Shown piece after piece: positions 21,713-34,259 of a stretch of DNA of 64,000 bases (position 1 is its first letter; each line of letters begins with the position of its first letter). The stretch covers positions 18,802,677-18,866,676 of the forward strand of contig JAJEKV010000011.1 in NCBI GenBank assembly GCA_021234155.1, written 5' to 3'. The notes beneath the pieces are model-generated. The model saw only the letters and a list, made by a program, of their open reading frames with translations, did not search any database and was not told the origin of the DNA. A program made the translations under genes and the position numbers. The stretch is from Isoetes taiwanensis. Lineage: Eukaryota > Streptophyta > Lycopodiopsida > Isoetales > Isoetaceae.

Positions 21713-24177
21713 ATAAGCATCATGACCTCTTTGATGCATTGTTTATGAGTTGTTATAAGCTAGAAATTTTGCATTTAGATCTAATGACATGTTCATTCTG
21801 ATGCGTGATGGTTCTGAGAATGCCAAGCCGGCACATTTGAGTGATCATTTCAATGATTTGGATTATGAGGATAGGACTTTATGCTTGTTGAAAGTTTTGG
21901 ACCAATATGGCGACCCCAAATATAATATGGTGACAAATCCATATAATACTAATTTTACATCCCTTAATTTAACACTTGCTTTGCCATTCCAGTTTACCCA
22001 AGGCATGTGTCAAAAACATATTTGTGGATCAATCAAAATGTTTTACGGCTTACATTGCTAATTTTCTCTCTTTTTCTACATTCTAATTCAAATTTTTGTG
22101 GATATTCTTAGGATTGGCTTGAATGCATAGCTTGAATGGAGGTAAATTATGGAGATGTGAATTTTTTGTTAAGCCCCATCATTTTGTTTGCGCATGAGAA
22201 TGATAGGTTAGGTTGATTCGCAGCTCCATCCCTAGCATAGTTAAGGTCCTTCAAGTTATGTTCTCTTTCTTCAAACATTTAATGCAAGTCCATTGCTATT
22301 GCTGCCATTACGCAAAAGGAGATGTATGAAGGAACAACCATTTAGTTGTATCGGGATAAAGACGAAGAGACCTTGAGAAATGCGGTTCGAGCATTTGTGC
22401 AAATTAAATGCTAACAAATAATATTATCCAAAGACATTAAAGACCAATTCAGAATTATAGATTTTTATTTGGCACCAAGGATTTCACATCTAACATAAGG
22501 AAATTATTCGGAGAGATCACCGATGATAGATTGTAAATTTGCAACTCCATTTACCGCAACCTTTTGGCTGATATTGAGAGTTGTGTAGTGGATAATGTCA
22601 TTCTCGGCTTTTTTCCTAGGGTTGTCTTTATCAACCTTTTTTTCCCCCTCTCTCGATGAACCATTCTATTTGCAGAGATTGGAGTTGCTTTGCACCTTTT
22701 TTAAAACTAGGCATTTCGGACTTTTTGCTTTCCTATGGCATGGACTCTTTAAATCTGAAAGTATTATGTTTGCCTATGCTTTGCGGAACATTGGTGTGGA
22801 GCCGAATTTACTGTTTCCAACTATACCAATTTAAAATTGTATTGCGCACTGATGTTCCAAATACAAATAGACACCAAAACATTTGAATTTATTTCTTCGC
22901 AATGATCTGTGATGTATAAGACTTATTTGGGTACAATTTCCTCGGGGACAAGGCCTTGATTCAGCTCATTTGATACAATTTTTGTTTGATTTGATGGGGC
23001 ACTGAGAGAGCCAGACTCGGATGGCGAGTTTTTTTGGTCGTGGTTGTAACACTAATGTTAGGCAACATTTAATACAATATCCCACAATCTAGAACCTTTA
23101 CATTGCAATTCCTTTACATGCAGATGACATTCAACTAGGCTTTGTCACAAATATCTCCATGTGTACAGCAAATACATTAAATGAATGCTTTGGGACCATG
23201 GAATCTGTACTATGGAAGCATCAATTTAGGTTTCAACGAACATAATTGCTTATAAAATCAAATGGATCCAATCAAGGAACATCTCTATGTATGTACAGAA
23301 CAGATTGGTGAAAATGCTGGCTGTTCTTTGCACCTTCATGAAGTTTGAGAAGGGCGAATATGGTAGGATAGCTATACTAACAATTTACCTTTATGTTATC
23401 CGTATGGTGTGTTATGCTGCTGCCTTTAAATAAAAGCTCCACGGTCGTACCCAAAAATTGACTCTATATGGAGCCGAAGCCTCCGCATCTTTGATGCCTT
23501 GAGGTAGGAAGGGGGCTCTTATGTCAATTTCTAAGGAGGGCATGTCGAGATTTGTATGCTATTTTTTGCTCAACGATTTTACTCCGTGTTAAGCTGCCTG
23601 CATGAGCCTAACTTTGCAAGAGCTGCACATGACATTTCGACATCATAGAAAAATAAGTATAATTTTTATTACAATATCATGGGCTCAATTAGCAATTGTG
23701 AAATATTAGCAACACCCAGCACAGAGAGTACCACGGGCTTCCATAGATACAAGAACTACCAAATTTTAGATATAGTTAATGCCATTTCCACTGCCAGGAA
23801 AACAAGAACTACATCGCATGCCACAAAAAGTTTAAACTTCATCTTATGCCAAAAGTTTCAACTGGCTTGGCTGCTCTTTTAACTGCTACCTTTTTTTAGC
23901 TCCATCCATCCATCCTGGACACTGAGAGTTGATTGGCTTTGAGGTATAGCTTTCCTCGTGGTCTTACAGATCCTATGCCAGCTATATTATATTTGCCCTC
24001 ATCCATGTGGGTTTGTGGCATATTCCAAGTATATGTCAGTATATGCTCGAAAACATGACTTTGAAGTGTGATTTAAGCCATTTCACTCTCGGGTCACGGA
24101 GGGCAACCCTCCGTGCGCAGCACCTTGTTTCTTTATACTATCTCAAATGAAATAAAAAGTACCCTATTGCAACATAA
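21713..24177. other. Unassigned remainder of unit A
   Basis: No protein family is recognised. ORFs at 22595-22886 contain a coding-like but unidentified segment. The right part includes the hairpin repeat TCACGGAGGGCAACCCTCCG at about 24094, which matches 7312-7360 in inverse orientation. Confidence 0.35.
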
Positions 24178-24675
24178 ATGAGATTTCATGATTGCAAACA
24201 ACTAGGTCAAAAACCAATTCTTCAATACGAAACGGCTATAGGTTGGCGCGATTTTGGAATTGGGAGCCACTTGAGGACAGGATCTGTCAGTGTTGCCAAC
24301 AGGACGTCATTGAGGATGAATGTCACGCTTGATCATATCCGGGCACAGTATGTTCAGTTAATTGTGCCTCACCAGCCCCTGCACAAGCTGGAACATGGCC
24401 TCTTTGGGCTTGTTGGGATCATACCTTCAGGCAGTATGGATACACGGACTCAGTTGTGCCCTCCAGTACGACATTGAATTGTCATATGTGATTGTACAGT
24501 ATATCAGCATCCTTATTATTGCTAAGGTTTTTCCCTCGAAAACCCTTCGGGGCAGAGGTTTTTTAATCCTGACAGTAATACGCTTGCTGCTCTCTCTTTG
24601 TTTGGGTCCCATAGGCCAGTTGGTTTCCGTGGACAATAAAAACGTATTCTATTCTATTTTATTCTATTCTTTTAC
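24178..24675 (+). mobile_element. Non-LTR element, 3' fragment with (ATTCT)n tail (unit A)
   Basis: The end of an ORF2 with a CCHC-like finger (CQCCQQDVIEDECHA) and DHIRAQYVQL is followed by a 3' UTR. The UTR carries a stem-loop module (24513-24578, CTAAGGTTTTTCCCTCGAAA...CAGTAATA) and GGGTCCCATAGG. It ends in a pentanucleotide run of ATTCT/ATTTT at about 24645-24670 instead of poly(A). Microsatellite-type 3' ends are known from CR1/L2-like clades. The same family occurs at 24850, 36815, 41574 and 42766. Confidence 0.7.
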
Positions 24676-24849
24676 TGCTAATATTAGAAAAATATTCTAA
24701 GCAAGGTGTTTTACCATCTCGCTCGTGTTTTGTTTGTTGGATGGCCCCTATAAAGTTTGCACAATTAGTTTCATATTGCAGAAGGATGTTCTTGCAAAAG
24801 CTGGAACTAAGATTTGGGTGTATATAGCATGGAAAATTGTATAAAAAAG

Positions 24850-25266
24850 GTTATTTGAGCAGCTTATTTTTAAGGGCGATATACTTTCTATCAAGGCCCG
24901 TTGGACGGAAAAGCGAGCTCAGTGGCTCGCCAGATGGAATGTGCAAGAGCACAGGTGCATGCAAACAGAGGCAGATCGCCACAGCCTGACAGTATCTTGA
25001 TGCTTGTTTCCTCAGCAAGCTCTGAGATGTCAGTGCTCTTGAACAGGTCAAGACAACACATTACCAGGGCCACGTGAATCCTTCATTGGAACAATGCCTC
25101 CAACGTTACCTGCGCACCTATCTACCTATGAAGCGCAGACTCGTTGCCTCAATCTGCACAAATGCACATCGTCTCCGCATTGAGACAAGGAGATCTACCT
25201 ATGAAGCGCAGACTCGTTGCCTCAATCTGCACAAATGCACATCGTCTCCGCATTGAGACAGGGAGA
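24850..25266 (+). mobile_element. Non-LTR element, ORF2 C-terminal fragment (unit A)
   Basis: Frame pieces read KARWTEKRAQWLARWNVQEH, ALEQVKTTHYQGHVNPSLEQ and MKRRLVASICTNAHRLRIET. They parallel WFARWAVQPEHC, LAQVKTGHYHAHINPTLAP and RNKLVAIASIRTGSHRLRIET in the minus-strand copy at 41745-42380. This is therefore the same family, truncated at both ends, and it ends at the 73-bp tandem repeat. Confidence 0.7.
25121..25266. repeat. 73-bp tandem duplication (unit A)
   Basis: Two copies of a 73-bp block starting tctacctatgaagcgcagac, at 25121-25193 and 25194-25266, differ by one base (GACAAGG versus GACAGGG). They duplicate the coding segment RRLVASICTNAHRLRIET within the non-LTR fragment. Confidence 0.95.
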
Positions 25267-25270
25267 TGGA

Positions 25271-26932
25271 GAAGTTTTTTCGCGTATGCGAAACAGTGAA
25301 AACTGGGTATGCGAAAAGGCAAAAAAAAATTTATACTATTTCACGTACGCAAAACAACGTTTACTTCATATTATACACTCAAAATATTACAAAGTACTTC
25401 CAGAAGTAAGAAATGTCCCTGAAGCATCAATCACTTTGAGATGATCACTCCATATTGGAATTTTAATACGATCAGGCCAACTGGAGATCTGAAAGCAATT
25501 ATACAACTTCTTATGAATTTCTTGAAGCACCACCTGAGAAGAAATACGCTTATCATAAAAGACCTTTCTTCGTCTTCGCTTCCATACACTCCATATTAGC
25601 CAAGGCTTTGCCATGTGAAATGCAATCCTTTTAGAAGCAGTCCACTGATTTGGATAAATACCCAAAAGAAAGTGCTGACTATCCAAAGGTACTCCAAAAA
25701 GAGAATGCAGCCAGGACCTAAGACTACTCATCTCTGCACACAAATATAAACAGTGCTCTAATGTTTCAATGCACCGCTCACACATTGGGCAAAGTGGGCT
25801 TACTCCCCGCTTAAAGCGATGAACCATCTTATTAACTCTCAAAGAGCGATGAATCACCTGCCAAAGTAGAACATTTACCTTTGGAGGATTATATTTAGAC
25901 CAAACAAGGTTAGAGATGGATTGCCATTGAGAAGGCAAAGTCTGTAAGTGCCATTTTTGAGAAGGTGATAAAGTACTTGAGGAGGTAAGCAATCTATAGC
26001 ATGAACTTACTAGCTTCTTGCCTTCTTTAATACCTTGAACAAAGTTCCAGCATCTCTTGTTACCCACCTTCTTAATTAGAGGAAGAGCACTTGCTACATA
26101 AGCCCATATATTGATATCTTTATCCAACAACCCATCTCCTGAAACCATTGCCAAGGAGCAATGTCAATACCAAAATACCACTGTTCAATAGAAATAATAC
26201 CTGCTCTCCTCCACTTCACTTGGGAATGCACATTCATAAATTCTACAACTGGGTGTAGTTGTCCATGAGTATACAAAGGCAACCACAGAAAGGGGGAAGA
26301 TGCCTGGAGACAAGCTTCCCAATCAAATGTAATCACCTTACCTTCCAGGCCCGAAGCAAGCCTTTCAGTACTGGAGAGGCATGTGAATAGGATATAACAA
26401 TGCCCAAGGGAGCTCAATTCTCACACCTCGCTTATGAAAAACCATACACTTCTTTACTGATTGTTTAAGTAACTTCATACCTGGTGATGCACAATCATCT
26501 TTCAACAAACTGAACAATAGCTTAGAAGCTAAGACCTTACCCTGTAAAGAAAGATCCAACATACCAAGCCCTCCTTGTTGTTTAAACAACATACATTTCT
26601 TCCACGCCACCTTCACAGTGCCTCCTTGATCGGTACACCATACAAAATCTCTTACAATCTTTTTTATCTCTGTAAACTTAGAAGCTGGAGCCAATAGAAC
26701 CGAAACCAAATAAATATGCGTATTGTTCAATACTAACTTAGCTACTTGAATTCTACCTGCCAAGGATAACTTTGAACCCCTCCACCAAATCAGTTGCCTT
26801 TATAAATTTAAGATAATGCAAAACAACTTTTGTGTATGCGAAATAGTTTAATATACGTACGCAAAAAAAAAAAAAAAAATTGGCTTTTCGCATACGCGTT
26901 TTTCACTGTTCCGCATACGTGAAAAAACTTTC
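25271..26932. mobile_element. Foldback/MITE-like inverted-repeat element split by a LINE (unit A)
   Basis: The left arm (25271-25358) begins GAAGTTTTTTCGCGTATGCG. The right arm (26828-26932), read in reverse, begins GAAAGTTTTTTCACGTATGC. Both then show AACAGTGAAAA, GTATGCGAAAAG, a homopolymer run and CTATTTC. Without the internal LINE the element would be about 190 bp and almost wholly palindromic. It is packed with CGTATGCG/CGCATACG motifs. No clear target-site duplication of the outer element was found. Confidence 0.7.
25359..26817 (-). mobile_element. 5'-truncated L1-type LINE fragment inside the foldback element (unit A)
   Basis: On the minus strand it reads LSLAGRIQVAKLVLNNTH and IVRDFVWCTDQGG (26763-26365), then WAYVASALPLIKKVG, KYNPPKVNVLLWQVIHRSLR, CPMCERCIETLEHCLYLC (the zf-RVT finger) and KRRRRKVFY (to 25387). 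This is the end of the RT and the C-terminal zinc-binding domain, with a few frame changes. It is flanked by the direct repeat GCAAAACAAC (25349-25358 and 26818-26827), a likely target-site duplication. There is no poly(A) at its 3' end. Confidence 0.8.
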
Positions 26933-27625
26933 ACTTACGTGCTTTAGTTCTTTTCGCGTATGCGAACATCTTTCGGTGCCGAAATTGTTTTTTGCCATAT
27001 TTTTTTTACGTATTATACGGCAAATTTGTGCCGTATCATATGAATATACGTATTGCATATAAAACGTGCAGAGTATTGAACCTATCCCTGGTTTTTAACT
27101 GCCGGCATGAGTTTATGAGAGAAGTTCCAGACAACAATACCAAATTGAGACTAACACATGGATATTCTTTAGAACCATGTATATTTATTTGAGAAACACA
27201 CATTTGAGAACAACTACATGAGAAACACCACATTTGAGAACAACTACTTTAAAAACCCACGGTTGGATATTTTGTTAAAAAAAATGTTATTATTTAGTAA
27301 AAACAATACTTGAAAACAACTACTATCCACGTGGATATTTTGTTAAGCCACATGTTTTAGTAAAAATAACGCTTAAAAACAACCACTATTTAAAAAAACC
27401 ACATGTGGATATTCTGTTAAACCACATGTTATTTTTTAGTAAAAACAACACAAAAAAACAACGCATAGAATTTTCTTAAAAGTGTCAATTTTCTATGCGT
27501 AGACTTTTTAGACAAAAACTACAGGTTGTTTCTATTCGGAACAAAACTATGGGTGGTCTTTAAGTGTTTTTTTTTTTTGGCAGAAACAACAGCAAAAAAC
27601 TATACATTGATCAAATTTTGGGGTT

Positions 27626-29000
27626 GTAGTGGATGAGCTTACTGGTAGATGCTACATATTCAAAGTGTCAACAACTGGCCCTAGATCTGGAGTAGAACTT
27701 GTGAACAGAATGCATCCTGGAGGTGACTTGGAGAATGCCTGGATCCATTTTGACCATGTTAAACGAATACCTGGGTGGACATCTTTGGCTTGCCACGTAT
27801 ATGATCCTAGGTACTCATTTCACTTCACTCATTTTTTGTGATTTATATGATAAAACCATATTTAGTTTTTGTTTATTACTTTCAGTATGCGTTGTCTATT
27901 GACCATTGCAACATGTGAAATGAAAACTGAAGATACCTCACAAGTAAAGTTTTGGAAGAAGCTAAACAAAGTGATATAGTTAAAGACTTCGAAGCCCACA
28001 CAATTTAAAGGATTCATGGCTGATGAAGCTCAAGCTAATTGGAATACAGATTCGCCTGAGCGTGGATGTAAATTTCATTGGAAGCAGTGCCTTCAAAGGC
28101 ATACGAATAAATATATTACACAAGAACATATGTTGGGTTCACATGGACGAAGTGCGAAGGGCTGGATTAAAAGCTGCTGAACTTGGACTGAGGCAAAATA
28201 TTTCAGCCCCGTTTTAGAAAATCAGCCCGCGCAAGATCCAACTTGCGTGAAGCCGATGCAAATAATAATTTTTTTGTCGATCTTGCGACTCAGTTAGAAC
28301 TTCGGTAGCGGGCCTTCTCTTCTCCATGTGAACCACCCAATAGACAAGAACATCTAACATTATGCAGAGCATGGAGATCAACAACATCTTTGAATGAAGC
28401 TGAGATTGCATATCATAATATTATTACATGGTGGCGAGGAAGAGCCAATCCAGGAGATCTATCTTCATTAGGATCTTGGCTTCCATGGTGGCATCAAAGG
28501 ACTAGTAGGTGGGGAAATTTCATGCAAGATGGTGTTGATCTAATTCTGACTTCGGTACCAAACACAAATGTCACGTCTGTGCGTAATGCATAGTTGGTTA
28601 GCTTCAAGAGGTTATGTTAGTAAGATAAGTTTGTACGATGCTTGTCTACATGACCTCACTGAATCTGTACTGCAAAGTGCAAAGTGTAAATCACAAAACA
28701 ATTTTGTTAGCACGGGTCTTGAATCAAGGCTACATTGATTCAAGAATAAGCACTATCACACCTCAATTAGATGTTGAATCTTTGTATTAGAAGACCAAAT
28801 GAAACCTACAAGGTGAGAATCACGCAAATATCCGAGTGCACATATGCGCATTTCTTGGCTAGAACGACAAAATAACAATATACACCATGCAAACATTTGA
28901 TGTATATTCTAGCCAAGATATTGAACCATGACCCTAGATTGCATTTAGGCGTGATCCAATGCTGCGATCACGAGGGATGTCTTAAGCTTTAATCCTTCGA
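27626..29000 (+). pseudogene. SWIM zinc-finger, MULE-transposase-related gene remnant (unit B)
   Basis: This is the second copy of the remnant at 18240-19610. It keeps the same first exon and splice junction. It retains one extra A (ACAGATTCGCC at about 28045) that keeps the frame into SPERGCKFHWKQCL, where unit A shifts frame. The block 28240-29000 is more disturbed than in A: the SWIM segment reads TCCGAGTGCACATATGCGCA where A has TCCAGAGTGCACATGTGCAG. Confidence 0.62.
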
Positions 29001-30814
29001 TGATGTCCTCATTAATTCTTTGGACGTCTCTTTGAAATTATTTCTATATGTTAATGTTATCTTCATATTAATTCTTAAGCAAAGCGTGCACTAAGTCTCA
29101 TGACATGTTTATTCATTCTCAATTGTGAGGTGCAAAATTATAAATACTACCTATTTTTTTTGGTATTTAACCCTCTTTACCATCTTAAAAAAAACCCTCT
29201 AAAAAAATCGAGTGTCAATCTTAGTTTGGTCCATCCTAGGCCACTTCAAAGGTACATCAATGGAGCCAGACTCAGAGCTAATTTCAATCGGATATAATGG
29301 CGATGCAACAAGCTCGTCCTTGGTGCTTCAACATCTATAATTCATCGCAATGGCTGAAAATTTGAAGATGGTTATACCCCAAAGGTCGTGTGGTCATGAG
29401 GTGAAAAATAAGACCAAAGAACCTCTGGTTAAATGTTCCCCAAATTAGACTAAGTTTTTTAGTGTATTTTTGGTGAATTAAAAATTTGTATTTTAATATC
29501 AAAACCTCAATTATTGGCATTATTGGTTTTGGATTTGACATATTCCTATTGCTATATATTTTCCTAAATATACTTGTTACGTTGATAATTTTTTGGTCTA
29601 TCACTACGATACAATGTTATTAATTCTAGGAAGTTTGTGTTTTTGGGTTGCCCCTAGGGGGGCAATCCCTTGTTTATGTGGGTTTTTGGCATATTCATGG
29701 TATATGCTAGCATATACCTAGAATATACTAAAAACTGCTAAAAACCTGCTGTAAGCTGTAAATGCTAGGTCATCCCTGTTGCCAGGCGGCTGCTGTGCAT
29801 ACCGGCTAACCGGAAGTTTGGATGCTTCCGCGCCTTGCATTTCTAATTGATTGTTTACGGTGTGGTCTCCCATTTTGCAAGGCGCTATCTCTATGTGAAA
29901 TTTTACTTCGGATTCAATGGGCGGGTCATTTCTTCTGGCATAGGGTTAACTTGGAACAATTTATGGGCTCAATGGATCAAACTTGATTATTTGGTAAAGG
30001 TCGAGGGGATCCGGCTCTGCTTTTGTGTTGCAGACTTTCATTCGGAGTTGGATTTCATATTTAGCACCAGAGTGAGTAAACCATTAGGGCTCTTGCTTTT
30101 GCATTGCTTGATTTATCTACTGTTTATGAGGAACATATGAGTATTATCCTCTGGTTTCATTTGCAGCGTTTAGATCGAAGCATCAGAGCATGCAACATTT
30201 TTCTGAGATGTAGATTCAGTGTCTGGCCGGTGCCCACAGATTCGAACTCAAGAGTACAAAATAGGATATTTTCTGTTTCCATTTTTTATATGAACAATTC
30301 GGATTGGCTTCTTATTTCGGATGACGTTGTGTTGTTCTCAAATCATGCCTTGAGTTGTGGTTTATCCTATGCGGCAGATCATTTCTTCAGCAGGCGGATC
30401 CGGCAACGGTAACACATCCTACCAGTTGGAGCCATTTGCATGCTCTCCTTCTTTATTTTTTGCAAAAAAAATCGATCCGATTCAAGCCCTAAAATGCTCC
30501 CATTTCTCAGCAGCTCCATCAATTTGGCAATGGACTTCCGGCTCCGGCATGGCAAATCCAGGTTTTTCTTCTCATTCTTTCTATGTATTTTTTGCAGCAG
30601 AAAACAGCTGCCCTATCTCCAGTTCAGCAGATTCTACAAGGCTTTGGATTATTACTGTTTTACCTTGGTTGTTGGCAACGGCATCGTGCAGAAGAGTAGC
30701 CTCAGAGCAAGCGGCCAAATTTGCTCAAGTAGCAGCTTTTGAATATCCAGTACTCTAAATTTGCTGGTCTTATTCCTTAAAAATTCAACCCTGTTCTCTG
30801 TTATCAAGAAGGTT

Positions 30815-31105
30815 TCAGATTATTGACTCCTTTATATGAGCTTGGCATATATCAATATGCATCACAGTATCAGGACATGCCTAGACAAGTCTATACAAGG
30901 ATGTGTGGGGTTGGCTTTGTAGTTGACCTTTCAGCTCAACCAAGCCATAGAACAGTGAGCTTATTTCCAGTTTGTATTGTTTTTACAATAACATTGACCT
31001 TATGATCTCTTTTGTTGTTTGCAGGTTGATGATGCTCATGAGATGCTTGTGCAAATGGCACATCGTGGAGCAAGACCAATAAGGGTGATGGTGTTGTTTA
31101 CATAA
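30815..31105 (+). pseudogene. Glutamate synthase (GOGAT) N-terminal fragment, two exons (unit B)
   Basis: Same fragment as in unit A. Here the acceptor is normal (TTTGCAG at 31018-31024). Exon 1 (to 30954) and exon 2 (from 31025) join in phase across SHRT/VDDAHEM. After AHRGA the frame shifts, but HHDLFDAL is visible in another frame, where GOGAT has a PHDFF-like block. No ferredoxin/NADH-binding or FMN domains are nearby. Confidence 0.72.
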
Positions 31106-33581
31106 GCATCATGACCTCTTTGATGCATTGTTTATGAGTTGTTATAAGCTAGAAATTTTGCATTTAGATCTAATGACATGTTCATTCTGATCTGTGATGG
31201 TTACAGAATGCCAAGCCAGCACATTTGAGTGATCATTTCAATGATTTGGATTATGAGGATAGGACTTTATGCTGTTGAAAGTTTTGGACCAATATGGCGA
31301 CCCCGAATATAATATGGCTGACAAATCCGTATAATACAATTTTACATCCCGGTAATTTAACACTTGCTTTGCCATTCCAGATTTACCCAAGGCATGTGTC
31401 AAAAACATATTTGTGGATCAATCAAAATGTTTCTGGCTTACATTGCTAATTTTCTCTCTTTTTTCTACATTCTAATTCAAATTTTTGTGGATATTCTTAG
31501 GATTGGCTTGAATGCATAGCTTGAATGGAGGTAAATTATGGAGATGTGAATTTTTTTGTTCGCCCCATCATTTTGTTTGCAGACAGAATGATAGGTTAGG
31601 TTGATTCGCAGCTCCATCCCGGCATAGTTAAGGTCCTTCAAGTTATGTTCTCTTTCTTCAAACATTTAATGCAAGTCTGTGCTACTGCTGCCATTACGCA
31701 AAAGGAGATGTATGAAGGAACAACCATTTAGTTGTATCAGGATAAAGACGAAGAGACCTTGAGAAATGCAGTTCAGAGCATTTGTGCAAATTAAATGCTA
31801 ACAAATAATATTATCCAGCACATTAAAGACCAATTCAGAATTATAGATTTTTATTTGGCACCAAGGATTTCACATCTAACATAAGGAAATTATTCAGAGA
31901 GATCACCAGTGATAGATTGTAAATTTGCAACTCCATTTACTGCAACCTTTTGGCTGATATTGAGAGTTGTGTAGTGGATAATGTCATTCTCAGCTTTTTC
32001 CTAGGGTTGTCTTTATCAGCCTTTTTTTTCCCTCTCTCTGATGAACCATTCTATTTGCAGAGATTGGAGTTGCTTTGCCTGCTTTTTAAAACTAGGCATT
32101 TCAGACTTTTTGCTTTCCTATGGCATGGACTCTTTAAATCTGAAAGTATTATGTTTGCCTATGCTTTGCAGACATTGGTGTGGAGCGAATTTCTGTTTCC
32201 AACTATACCAATTTAAAATTGTATTGCGCACTGATGTTCCAAATACAAATAGACACCAAAACATTTGAATTTATTTCTTCGCAATGATCTGTGATGTATA
32301 AGACTTATTTGGGTACAATTTCCTCGGGGACAAGGCCTTGATTCAGCTCATTTGATACAATTTTTGTTTGATCTGATGGGGCACTGAGAGAGCCAGACTC
32401 GGATGGCGAGTTTTTTTGGTCGTGGTTGTAACACTAATGTTAGGCAACATTTAATACAATATCCCACAATCTAGAACCTTTACATTGCAATTCCTTTACA
32501 TGCAGATGACATTCAACTAGGCTTTGTCACAAATATCTCCATGTGTACAGCAGATACATTAAATGAATGCTTTGGGACCATGGAATCTGTACTATGGAAG
32601 CATCAATTTAGGTTTCAACGAACATAATTGCTTATAAAATCAAATGGATCCAATCAAGGAACATCTCTATGTATGTACAGAACAGATTGGTGAAAATGCT
32701 GGCTGTTCTTTGCACCTTCATGAAGTTTGAGAAGGGCGAATATGGTAGGATAGCTATACTAACAATTTACCTTTATGTTATCCGTATGGTGTGTTATGCT
32801 GCTGCCTTTAAATAAAAGCTCCACGGTCGTACCCAAAAATTGACTCTATTTGGAGCCGAAGCCTCCGCATCTTTGATGCCTTGAGGTAGGAAGGGGGCTC
32901 TTATGTCAATTTCTAAGGAGGGCATGTCGAGATTTGTATGCTATTTTTTGCTCAACGATTTTACTCCGTGTTAAGCTGCCTGCATGAGCCTAACTTTGCA
33001 AGAGCTGCACATGACATTTCGACATCATAGAAAAATAAGTATAATTTTTATTACAATATCATGGGCTCAATTAGCAATTGTGAAATATTAGCAACACCCA
33101 ACACCTGCATAGAGAGTACCACGGGCTTCCATAGATACAAGAACTACCAAATTTTAGATATAGTTAATGCCATTTCCACTGCCAGGAAAACAAGAACTAC
33201 ATCGCATGCCACATAAAGTTTAAACTTCATCTTATGCCAAAAGTTTCAACTGGCTTGGCTGCTCTTTTAACTGCTACCTTTTTTTAGCTCCATCCATCCA
33301 TCCATCCATCCATCCATCCTGGACACTGAGAATTGATTGGCTTTGAGGTATAGCTTTCCTCGTGGTCTTACAGATCCTATGCCAGCTATATTATATTTGC
33401 CCTCATCCATGTGGGTTTGTGGCATATTCCAAGTACATGTCAGTATATGCTCGAAAACATGACTTTGAAGTGTGATTTAAGCCATTTCACTCTCGGGTCA
33501 CGGAGGGCAACCCTCCGTGCGCAGCACCTTGTTTCTTTATACTATCTCAAATGAAATAAAAAGTACCCTATTGCAACATAA
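31106..33581. other. Unassigned remainder of unit B
   Basis: This is the counterpart of 21713-24177, with the same unidentified segments. It has an expanded (CATC)n run near 33290-33320 and the same hairpin repeat near 33500. Confidence 0.35.
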
Positions 33582-34087
33582 ATGAGATTTCATGATTGCA
33601 AACAACTAGGTCAAAAACCAATTCTTCAATACGAAACGGCTATAGGTTGGCGCGATTTTGGAATTGGGAGCCACTTGAGGACAGGATCTGTCAGTGTTGC
33701 CAACAGGACGTCATTGAGGATGAATGTCACGCTTGATCATATCCGGGCACAGTATGTTCAGTTAATTGTGCCTCACCAGCCCCTGCACAAGCTGGAACAT
33801 GGCCTCTTTGGGCTTGTTGGGATCATACCTTCAGGCAGTATGGATACACGGACTCAGTTGTGCCCTCCAAGCATTTACATTGAATTGTCATATGTGATTG
33901 TACAGTATATCAAAGCATCCTTATTATTGCTAAGGTTTTTCCCTCGAAAACCCTTCGGGGCAGAGGTTTTTTAATCCTGACAGTAATATGCTTGCTGCTC
34001 TCTCTTTGTTTGGGTCCCATAGGCCAGTTGGTTTCCGTGGACAATAAAAACGTATTCTATTCTATTTTATTCTATTCTTTTACTGCT
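33582..34087 (+). mobile_element. Non-LTR element, 3' fragment with (ATTCT)n tail (unit B)
   Basis: Second copy of the fragment at 24178-24675, with the same stem-loop module and the same ATTCT tail (near 34055-34080). It differs at a few sites, such as CAAGCATTTACATT here against CAGTACGACATT in unit A. Confidence 0.7.
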
Positions 34088-34259
34088 AATATTAGAAAAA
34101 TATTCTAAGCAAGGTGTTTTACCATCTCGCTCGTGTTTTGTTTGTTGGATGGCCCCTATAAAGTTTGCACAATTAGTTTCATATTGCAGAAGGATGTTCT
34201 TGCAAAAGCTGGAACTAAGATTTGGGTGTATATAGCATGGAAAATTGTATAAAAAAGGT

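Larger units (their letters stand above)
17715..27104. repeat. 9.4-kb tandem direct duplication, unit A
   Basis: Unit A (9390 bp) starts GCATGAGTTTATGAGAGAAG and ends AACTGCCGG. The whole sequence is repeated at once as unit B. Long stretches are identical between units, for example 19600-20340 and 22840-24060. Divergence is confined to blocks at 18.8-19.6 and 20.35-22.8 kb and near 25.5-26.6 kb, and is mostly at CAG/CTG sites. The boundary shows only GC microhomology. Content: SWIM pseudogene, GOGAT fragment, two non-LTR fragments, and a foldback element with a LINE fragment. Confidence 0.97.

Noticed and set aside
24645-24675. ATTCT run as an ordinary microsatellite
   Set aside because: The same repeat occurs at the same distance after the same 3' UTR in an independent copy at 41574 (reverse strand), so it is the element terminus.
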